Of a stretch of DNA of 6,359 bases, positions 1-3,970 are shown piece after piece; position 1 is the stretch's first letter, and each line of letters starts with the position of its first letter. Both the position numbers and the translations under genes were made by a program. The stretch is from Bacteroidota bacterium. Lineage in GTDB: Bacteria; Bacteroidota; Bacteroidia; NS11-12g; UBA9320. Where the stretch lies: NCBI GenBank assembly GCA_024638525.1, contig JAHEKB010000146.1, positions 1 to 6,359 on the forward strand, read 5' to 3'. The notes under the pieces are model-generated. The model saw nothing but the letters and a program-made list of their open reading frames with translations. It had not been told where the DNA came from and did no database searches.

Positions 1-180
1 GGCTCTCTGCGCTTGAGCATCATGATTATTTATCCTAATTTGTTGATCTTCAACCGCTTGAACGAACTTGCCATCATACTCCTGTTGTCCCCAGCAGTTG
101 GGACAAAATCCAGCATCAGCAATAAGGAGATCGTTCTTTTCCTTATTCTTCCAACTTTGATACCACTCCCATAATTTCAT
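1..180 (-). CDS. Conserved hypothetical protein with CPNCWG motif, N-terminal 60 residues (partial)
   Basis: The minus strand is open from an ATG at 178-180 to the window edge, giving 60 residues with no stop, so the gene continues beyond base 1. The N-terminus (MKLWEWYQSWKNKEKND) is rich in aromatic and charged residues. It is followed by AGFCPNCWGQQEYDGKF, in which Cys26 and Cys29 form a CxxC pair like half of a zinc ribbon. From memory, small uncharacterised Bacteroidota proteins share this CPNCWG-x-QEYD core; I know no function for them. Whether a second Cys pair completes a metal site cannot be seen here. There is no signal peptide, so a cytoplasmic location is likely. There is no Shine-Dalgarno upstream, which is normal for Bacteroidota. 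It is transcribed divergently from the tRNA gene. That it is a real gene is fairly sure; its role is unknown. Confidence 0.7.
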   Translation of the reverse strand, partial: MKLWEWYQSWKNKEKNDLLIADAGFCPNCWGQQEYDGKFVQAVEDQQIRINNHDAQAQRA

Positions 181-197
181 GTTTGCAATCTATTTAA

Positions 198-234
198 AAG
201 CCGTATAAGTACAAGCATTGTTGCAAAACGGCTT
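198..234. repeat. Inverted repeat AAGCCGT...ACGGCTT in the divergent intergenic region
   Basis: AAGCCGT (198-204) and ACGGCTT (228-234) are perfect 7-base complements separated by 23 bases. The pair lies between the 5' end of the minus-strand CPNCWG gene and the tRNA promoter, where an operator or a leader hairpin could sit. A 7-bp match with a long loop can arise by chance, so the functional call is weak. Confidence 0.25.
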
Positions 235-271
235 ATTGAACGATTAAGCGTATTTGTAAACTGCAAACAAT

Positions 272-279
272 TATCTTTG
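272..279 (+). promoter_or_regulatory. Bacteroidota -7 promoter element (TATCTTTG) for tRNA-Pro
   Basis: TATCTTTG matches the Bacteroidota -7 consensus TAnnTTTG exactly. It ends 12 bases before the mature tRNA 5' end, which would allow a start of transcription and a short leader for RNase P to remove. The -33 element is less clear: a TTTG at 253-256 lies only 15 bases upstream, shorter than the usual spacing of about 17-23. The position immediately before a stable RNA gene makes the -7 call credible. Confidence 0.6.
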
Positions 280-291
280 CCCCCTTCATTT

Positions 292-366
292 CGGGGTGTA
301 GCTTAGTCCGGTTAAAGTGCACGTCTGGGGGGCGTGAGATCGGAGGTTCGAATCCTCTCACCCCGA
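292..366 (+). tRNA. tRNA-Pro (anticodon GGG)
   Basis: The sequence folds into a complete 75-nt cloverleaf. The acceptor arms CGGGGTG (292-298) and CACCCCG (359-365) pair fully, with discriminator A366. The D stem is GCTT/AAGT (301-304/315-318) with a 10-nt loop containing GG. The anticodon stem CACGT/GCGTG (320-324/332-336) encloses loop CTGGGGG, with U33 and anticodon GGG at 327-329. The variable loop has 5 nt. The T arm is GGAGG/CCTCT with loop TTCGAAT. Anticodon GGG reads proline codons CCC and CCU. The 3' CCA is not encoded (CAAC follows A366), so it must be added by CCA nucleotidyltransferase. A promoter box lies just upstream and an intrinsic terminator just downstream, so the gene looks monocistronic. 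Confidence 0.97.
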
Positions 367-370
367 CAAC

Positions 371-404
371 AAAAAGTCCACCGCTATGCGGCTGGACTTT
401 TTTT
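371..404 (+). terminator. Intrinsic terminator of the tRNA-Pro gene
   Basis: AAAAAGTCCA (371-380) is perfectly complementary to TGGACTTTTT (393-402). The stem is extended by CCGC/GCGG (381-384/388-391) around a TAT loop, with one bulged C at 392. The right arm runs into a seven-T tract (398-404). A long stem with a U-tract five bases after the tRNA end is a classic Rho-independent terminator. The A-rich left arm could also make it work in the opposite direction. Confidence 0.9.
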
Positions 405-410
405 GTGGCT

Positions 411-434
411 GAACTCAAGCTCGCTTGAATGTTC
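411..434 (+). repeat. Imperfect hairpin behind the tRNA terminator
   Basis: GAAC-TCAAGC (411-420) pairs with GCTTGA-AT-GTTC (423-434): a 6-bp inner stem with a 2-base nominal loop, a bulged AT, then four more pairs. There is no U-tract after it, so it is not a standard terminator. It begins seven bases after the T-run of the tRNA terminator. Confidence 0.45.
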
Positions 435-451
435 AGGTATAAAAAAGGACA

Positions 452-504
452 GAAAGGACGCAGTCCTGGACTTTTTATTGATCACACCCCCCAGGATCAC
501 GCGA
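452..504 (+). repeat. Direct repeat copy 1 (terminator-echo repeat)
   Basis: Bases 452-488 match 548-584 at 36 of 37 positions (A477 versus G573). Looser similarity continues to ATCACGCGA at 496-504. Inside the copy, AGGAC-GCA-GTCCT (455-467) is a 5-bp hairpin. It overlaps CTGGACTTTTT (466-476), the same 11 bases found in the right arm of the tRNA terminator at 392-402. An outer pairing of AAAAAG (442-447) with CTTTTT (471-476) is also possible, so this copy could act as a weak second terminator. Confidence 0.75.
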
Positions 505-523
505 GTGAAACGAGCGTAATCCT
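493..523 (+). repeat. Hairpin AGGATCACGC/GCGTAATCCT
   Basis: AGGATCACGC (493-502) and GCGTAATCCT (514-523) pair at 9 of 10 positions (one C-A mismatch) around an 11-base loop, GAGTGAAACGA. The left arm is the 3' end of repeat copy 1. Copy 2 keeps a variant of the left arm (AGAATCACGC, 590-599) but has no matching right arm, so only copy 1 folds this way. There is no U-tract, so termination is not implied. Confidence 0.5.
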
Positions 524-547
524 AAGATCCCAAATAAATCAAATAGT

Positions 548-601
548 GAAAGGACGCAGTCCTGGACTTTTTGTTGATCACACCTCTTCAGAATCACGCG
601 A
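548..601 (+). repeat. Direct repeat copy 2 (terminator-echo repeat)
   Basis: This is the second copy, 96 bases after copy 1. The first 37 bases (548-584) carry a single substitution. After that come several substitutions and one inserted base, up to ATCACGCGA (593-601). The AGGAC-GCA-GTCCT mini-hairpin (551-563) and CTGGACTTTTT (562-572) are kept exactly. The A-run before copy 1 is absent here, so the longer terminator-like fold is not available. Confidence 0.75.
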
Positions 602-722
602 TCTCTTAACACTGTGTTGCAAGACAAGGGGCGAGCTTATTCATTCAGTGATACAGATTCTTGGCTCGTTAATAAGATCTTTTAAAGTTAAAAGCTCAAG
701 AACAAGGATCTTTTCAACCGGG

Positions 723-746
723 GAGGGGTGGCTTTAGCCCGCCCTC
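723..746. repeat. GC-rich hairpin at the 3' end of the DUF2188 gene
   Basis: GAGGGGTGGC (723-732) and GCCCGCCCTC (737-746) form 8 of 10 pairs around a TTTA loop, with a 2x2 internal loop. The right arm overlaps the stop codon of the minus-strand DUF2188 gene (745-747). A GC-rich stem at the end of a gene suggests a transcript end, but neither strand shows a clean U-tract after it, so the terminator role is tentative. Confidence 0.4.
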
Positions 747-1044
747 ATTTACTCTCTTTATAGCTGCGACGATCTCTAATTGAACCGTCTTTGCGATGGA
801 TGATTACAGTAGACCCATAATTTCGAGCGATTTTTCTCGCGCGTCTTATGGCATCATCTTGATATTCATATGTGGCAGTAACACGCTCATTGCCCGCTCC
901 TCTGACTGCCCACCCGTCTTCGTGTGGAACTACATGCTGGTGGTGGGTTCGAGGACCAACACCCTTGACATACTTTTTCAAAGACTGTCGGATCACCTTC
1001 TTAATTAGGTCTGTCCAGAATTTCAATTCAGTGATCTTGGCCAT
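745..1044 (-). CDS. DUF2188 family protein, 99 aa
   Basis: Residues 37-95 (HVVPHEDGWAVRGAGNERV ... VIIHRKDGSIRDRRSY) carry the DUF2188 pattern: HVVP-x-x-x-GWAV at the start, a helix with DDAIRRARKIARN, and a closing IIH-x-x-DG-x-IR-x-RxSY strand. The biochemical role of this small domain is unknown. The N-terminal 36 residues form a basic, probably helical extension (KFWTDLIKKVIRQSLKKYVKG). The protein is strongly basic overall, and no signal peptide is visible. I start it at the ATG at 1042-1044. The frame could extend to a TTG at 1083, but that would overlap the divergent DinB-like gene, and the added residues do not look like part of the family. It stands alone on this strand, converging on the tRNA region. 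The gene is fairly certain; its function is not known. Confidence 0.85.
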   Translation of the reverse strand: MAKITELKFWTDLIKKVIRQSLKKYVKGVGPRTHHQHVVPHEDGWAVRGAGNERVTATYEYQDDAIRRARKIARNYGSTVIIHRKDGSIRDRRSYKESK

Positions 1045-1071
1045 GCGTGAGCAAATGTCTATTTTTCTCCT

Positions 1072-1575
1072 ATGAAATCCCAATTGTTAGATGATGCTAA
1101 GTTTCGCATTGATGAGAATAGCGAACGCATAGAAAAGTGTTTAAGCTTGTTGAATGAAGATGAAGTTTGGCATCAAGCCAATACCTCCACCAATAGCATT
1201 GCAAACTTAATACTTCACCTCTGCGGCAATATCCGACAGTATATAATTGCTGGCCTTGGTAGCGAGCCTGACTACCGGCAGAGGGAGCTTGAATTTGCGG
1301 CGCGCAACTCGCATACGATTCATGAACTTTTAGAAGAACTAAGTGATACTGCGGAAAATGCCAAAGAGGTGATATCTGCATTAGAAGAAGATGATTTAAT
1401 AAAGATGTATAGCATTCAAGGTTTTAATCTGTCGGGAATTTCGGTGATCGTTCATGTGGTTGAGCATTACTCATACCACTGCGGGCAGATTGCTTTATTG
1501 ACAAAACTGATTAAAAATCAAGACCTCGGATTCTATGATGGTCAGAATCTAAACTTGACATTAGCTGCTAAATAA
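1072..1575 (+). CDS. DinB-like protein, DUF1572 family, 167 aa
   Basis: The protein belongs to the DinB/YfiT-like four-helix-bundle superfamily, of the DUF1572 type. The visible hallmarks are NSIANLILHLCGNIRQYI (residues 41-58) and VIVHVVEHYSYHCGQIALL (125-143). His49, His132 and His136 sit where the family's metal-binding triad is expected. Members are cytoplasmic and bind a divalent metal. Some superfamily members are thiol-dependent transferases, but the substrate of this subfamily is not established, so I assign no reaction. The length is normal for a complete protein. The ATG at 1072 follows an AT-rich leader without a Shine-Dalgarno. It diverges from the DUF2188 gene across 27 bases. 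menA starts 61 bases downstream on the same strand, so cotranscription is possible, though no functional link to menaquinone is evident. Confidence 0.9.
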   Translation: MKSQLLDDAKFRIDENSERIEKCLSLLNEDEVWHQANTSTNSIANLILHLCGNIRQYIIAGLGSEPDYRQRELEFAARNSHTIHELLEELSDTAENAKEVISALEEDDLIKMYSIQGFNLSGISVIVHVVEHYSYHCGQIALLTKLIKNQDLGFYDGQNLNLTLAAK

Positions 1576-1636
1576 AGCATGGATTTCTGTGGGTCTATTA
1601 GGTCTACAGACTTGCTTTCTACTTTATATTTGTTCA

Positions 1637-2509
1637 ATGCTTAAAAGCTGGATATCCGCACTGAGATTGAAGACATTGCCTCTGGCTATCGGGGCTATTA
1701 TTCTAGGTAGCAGATTGCCGAAACTGTCTTTTGATGTGACCATCTTTGGCTGGGCCATTCTCACAGCTGTTCTCCTGCAAATTCTTTCAAACCTCGCCAA
1801 TGATTACGGTGACTTCAAGAAAGGAACGGACAGTCACAGAAAAGATCGTCAATTGGCTGAGGGAAATATCTCTCCGCGGGCTATGCTCATTGCGATGATC
1901 ATCACTGCAGCGCTGAGCTTGTGTAGCGGTGTATTTTTGTTAAATGCATCTTTCCCGGACGATTTGAGAACATGGATACTTTTCTTTGGTCTAGGTGTGT
2001 TCAGCATTATTTCTGCAATCGTCTACACTGTTGGAAAGAAGGCCTATGGTTATTACGGTTTAGGTGATCTCTTCGTTTTTTTGTTCTTTGGACTAGTGGC
2101 GGTAGTTGGCACCGCTTATCTGTATTCTCATGAAATTAAAAGCGAATACTTTCTTCCTGCAATTGCTTATGGTTGCCTCTGTGTTGGAGTATTGAACATA
2201 AACAATATTCGAGACCTTGACAAAGATGTCTTAAACAACAAGATCACTCTAGCTGCCCAATTAGGACGAGAAGGAGCCACCAATTACCAAGTCTTTCTGA
2301 TGATTGCTGCTTTCTTAAGCCTCAGCGTTCACCACTTGGTGACTGCTTATTTCAGCTTGGCCCCTTTGGCACTGGCCTTATTGGCTTATGTCCATATTAA
2401 TCAATTGAGAAAGGCCTCCACTGAAGAAGAATTCAATGCACTTTTAAAATTTCTTTCTTTAGGTAGTCTAGGTATTGTTTTATTATTTATTCTGGAGCTT
2501 TTTTTATAA
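1637..2509 (+). CDS. menA: 1,4-dihydroxy-2-naphthoate polyprenyltransferase MenA
   Basis: MenA attaches a polyprenyl chain to 1,4-dihydroxy-2-naphthoate in the inner membrane, with loss of CO2 and diphosphate, giving demethylmenaquinone. Counted from the ATG at 1637, the protein has 290 residues, normal for the family. Both UbiA-superfamily Asp-rich motifs are present: NDYGDFKKGTD at 55-65 and NNIRDLDKDVLNNKITL at 189-205, which hold the Mg2+-diphosphate ligands. The conserved GYYGLGDLFVFLFFG lies at 138-152. About eight or nine hydrophobic segments span the rest. A longer frame opens at a GTG (1589), but MLKSWISALRLKTLPLA is the typical MenA N-terminus, so ATG 1637 is preferred. The stop overlaps the menC start by one base (TAATG), indicating translational coupling. 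The family call is firm; the prenyl length cannot be read. Confidence 0.95.
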   Translation: MLKSWISALRLKTLPLAIGAIILGSRLPKLSFDVTIFGWAILTAVLLQILSNLANDYGDFKKGTDSHRKDRQLAEGNISPRAMLIAMIITAALSLCSGVFLLNASFPDDLRTWILFFGLGVFSIISAIVYTVGKKAYGYYGLGDLFVFLFFGLVAVVGTAYLYSHEIKSEYFLPAIAYGCLCVGVLNINNIRDLDKDVLNNKITLAAQLGREGATNYQVFLMIAAFLSLSVHHLVTAYFSLAPLALALLAYVHINQLRKASTEEEFNALLKFLSLGSLGIVLLFILELFL

Positions 2510-3522
2510 TGCTCAGTTATCACATAGAGGAATATGAATTGGAGTTCATTACCCCTGCTAAGACCTCGCGGAATAAATTTAGCTCGAGAATCATATACAA
2601 GGTCATTCTAAAAGACGGTGAAGGCAATATGGGTATTGGAGAATGTGCACCATTAAGAATGTTGAGCATTGATGATTTACCAAATTATAAAGAACTGCTT
2701 GATGAGTCGTGTACAGCCCTCTGTGAGTCAGGAAATTTGGCCGAGCTTGATCTGAAGCATTTACCCAGTGTTGAATTTGGTCTTGAAACGGCACTCATTT
2801 CCTTGAGAAGCAAGGGGCTGTTATTTGACACGGCCTTTAGTCGAGGAGAAAGTCGAATTCCTATCAATGGTCTGGTTTGGATGAATGATGGTGACAAAAT
2901 GCTTCAAGAGGCATTGTCCAAAGCAGAGCAAGGCTTTAGTTGTATAAAATTTAAAGTTGGTGCCTTGGATTTTGATCAGGAGTGCAAAATGCTAGAGGCT
3001 TTCCGGAAAAAATTCAATGCCTTTAAAATTGAAGTAAGACTTGATGCCAATGGAGCTTTCAAAGCAGATGAAGCGGCCTTCCAGCTCAAAGAACTTAAAA
3101 GATTTGACATTCATTCAATTGAGCAACCCATAGCGACGGATCAATGGGATGACATGGCTAGACTATGTCATAAACCCATCCTCCCTATTGCATTGGATGA
3201 GGAGCTTATTGGATTGGAAATCAAAAGCAGAGCAGACGCTATGTTGGATTATATACATCCCCAATATATCATTCTAAAACCCAACTTGATTGGCGGACTT
3301 AGAAAAGCTGATCAATGGATACAAAAATGTCAGCTGAGAAGTATCCCCTGGTGGGCCACTTCAGCATTGGAGAGCAATATTGGATTGAATGCCATAGCAC
3401 AATGGGTGAGTCAATATCAACCTTCCCTGCATCAAGGACTTGGAACGGGAGCCTTGTACAAGAACAACTTCGAATCAAATCTCAAGCTAGAAAATGGGTT
3501 CATGAGCTATGTAGAATTATAG
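2509..3522 (+). CDS. menC: o-Succinylbenzoate synthase MenC
   Basis: MenC dehydrates SHCHC to o-succinylbenzoate, an earlier cytoplasmic step of the same menaquinone pathway as MenA. At 337 residues it is a full-length enolase-superfamily enzyme, with an N-terminal capping domain (about 1-110) and a C-terminal barrel. The catalytic set is intact: the KFK pair (Lys147, Lys149) at the end of barrel strand 2, Mg2+ ligands Asp179 (RLDANG), Glu205 (SIEQP) and Asp230 (ALDEE), and Lys257 (ILKPNLIGG) as the opposing base. WWATSALESNIGLNAIAQW (281-299) also fits the family. MenC cannot always be told from dipeptide epimerases or N-acylamino acid racemases by sequence, but direct coupling to menA through a 1-base overlap makes MenC the clear choice. 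No menE or other men gene follows in the window. Confidence 0.93.
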   Translation: MLSYHIEEYELEFITPAKTSRNKFSSRIIYKVILKDGEGNMGIGECAPLRMLSIDDLPNYKELLDESCTALCESGNLAELDLKHLPSVEFGLETALISLRSKGLLFDTAFSRGESRIPINGLVWMNDGDKMLQEALSKAEQGFSCIKFKVGALDFDQECKMLEAFRKKFNAFKIEVRLDANGAFKADEAAFQLKELKRFDIHSIEQPIATDQWDDMARLCHKPILPIALDEELIGLEIKSRADAMLDYIHPQYIILKPNLIGGLRKADQWIQKCQLRSIPWWATSALESNIGLNAIAQWVSQYQPSLHQGLGTGALYKNNFESNLKLENGFMSYVEL

Positions 3523-3599
3523 CTGCGACCTCTTAAGCCGACACCTTGTACGTTTAAACCAACACTTTTAGTATTTCATCGAGGCAAAAACACTGTAAA

Positions 3600-3632
3600 T
3601 TGACATTTGGTACTATTTTTTCAGTAAATTTG
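3600..3632 (+). promoter_or_regulatory. Bacteroidota promoter (TTG - 22 nt - TAAATTTG)
   Basis: TAAATTTG (3625-3632) matches the -7 consensus TAnnTTTG exactly. A TTG at 3600-3602 lies 22 bases upstream, within the usual spacing for the -33 element. The -7 box ends 13 bases before the TTG start codon at 3646, so the predicted transcript has only a very short leader. This promoter would uncouple the secreted-protein gene from menC. Confidence 0.65.
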
Positions 3633-3645
3633 TAGATAGACTGCA

Positions 3646-3957
3646 TTGAAAAAAGCGCTATACATAACATTCTTACTCTTCTTCATTGGTTTCGCAGCCT
3701 TTGCAATCAATGATATCAAGCTAGGACAGAATTACCCTAATCCAGCTAAGGGAAAGACCTATGTGGAAGTCAGTTTTGAGAGCCCTTCTGCCAGTTTAAA
3801 GGTCTATAATGTCTTGGGTAAGAGATTGCTCGAGGAAACATTGGGCCATTCAGGGACTTATATGATAGATGTAACAAACTATCCAGAAGGTGTTTATATC
3901 TACACTTTAGAGGCCAATGGTGAAAAAATCACCAAGCGCATGACCGTTAATAAGTAG
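3646..3957 (+). CDS. Minimal secreted protein: signal peptide plus T9SS type A sorting domain only
   Basis: The 103-residue product has a clear signal peptide (1-20: KK, a hydrophobic core, then an AAFA cleavage region) followed almost at once by a complete type A T9SS C-terminal domain (about 26-103). Visible marks are LGQNYPNPAKGKTYVEVSF (26-44) with the NYPNP signature, the LKVYNVLGKRLLEE segment (51-64), the PEGVYIYTLEANGEK hairpin (80-94), and the terminal KRMTVNK. In known T9SS proteins this domain is the export signal at the end of a large cargo and is removed by the sortase PorU. Here only about five residues lie between the predicted cleavage site and the domain, so there is no cargo. 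The start must be TTG 3646: an in-frame TAG lies at 3637-3639 and the next Met is residue 73. It has no cysteine. It converges on mgtE. Its function is unknown. Confidence 0.88.
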   Translation: MKKALYITFLLFFIGFAAFAINDIKLGQNYPNPAKGKTYVEVSFESPSASLKVYNVLGKRLLEETLGHSGTYMIDVTNYPEGVYIYTLEANGEKITKRMTVNK

Positions 3958-3970
3958 GAATTCATCCTAC
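3954..3970. terminator. Hairpin holding both stop codons of the convergent genes
   Basis: GTAGGA (3954-3959) and TCCTAC (3965-3970) form a perfect 6-bp stem with a 5-base loop. The TAG of the plus-strand sorting-domain gene (3955-3957) is in one arm and the TAG of mgtE (3967-3969 on the minus strand) is in the other. Its position between convergent genes suggests a bidirectional transcript end. Neither side has a U-tract, so efficient intrinsic termination is doubtful. Confidence 0.4.

Larger units (their letters stand above)
405..744. other. Intergenic tract without a convincing gene; hairpins and direct repeats
   Basis: This stretch lies between the tRNA terminator and the DUF2188 gene. 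A 102-codon plus-strand reading frame (429-737) crosses it, but I do not call it a gene. Its sequence is built from the nucleotide repeats described separately, it has no recognisable domain, and it ends in a GC-rich hairpin. In order, the tract holds a hairpin (411-434), repeat copy 1 (452-504) and a hairpin overlapping its end (493-523), repeat copy 2 (548-601), a featureless AT-rich part (602-722), and a GC-rich hairpin (723-746). It may be a transcribed non-coding region, or the decayed remnant of an element next to the tRNA. I cannot choose between these from sequence alone. Confidence 0.5.

Noticed and set aside
233..418. Reading frames across the tRNA (for example VRGFEPPISRPPDVHF on the minus strand)
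   Set aside because: These are the familiar false translations of a tRNA gene; the cloverleaf explains the sequence.
452..601. Direct repeats considered as a CRISPR array
   Set aside because: There are only two copies, the spacing is uneven after the first 37 bases, the similarity runs into the would-be spacer, and no cas gene is present.
1045..1083. TTG start extending the DUF2188 protein by 13 residues
   Set aside because: It overlaps the start of the divergent DinB-like gene, uses a rare codon, and adds nothing family-like. The ATG at 1042-1044 fits better.
1625..1632. TATATTTG, an exact match to the TAnnTTTG promoter element just before menA
   Set aside because: It ends four bases before the ATG at 1637, so transcription would begin at or inside the start codon, and no TTG lies at the right spacing upstream. 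It is more likely a chance match in AT-rich sequence.
1589..1636. GTG start giving menA 16 more residues
   Set aside because: The ATG at 1637 gives the typical MenA N-terminus (MLKSWISALRLKTLPLA). The extra residues do not resemble the family.
2603..2897. Antisense reading frames inside menC, and similar ones inside the DinB-like gene, mgtE and ksgA
   Set aside because: They lie wholly within strongly conserved genes on the other strand and encode nothing recognisable.
758..3529. A shared 13-mer, TTATAGCTGCGAC, at 758-770 and 3517-3529
   Set aside because: One exact 13-base match in a window of this size is close to chance expectation, and the flanks do not agree.
3523..3599. Search for a terminator after menC
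   Set aside because: No stable stem with a U-tract is visible between the menC stop and the next promoter, so I annotate none.
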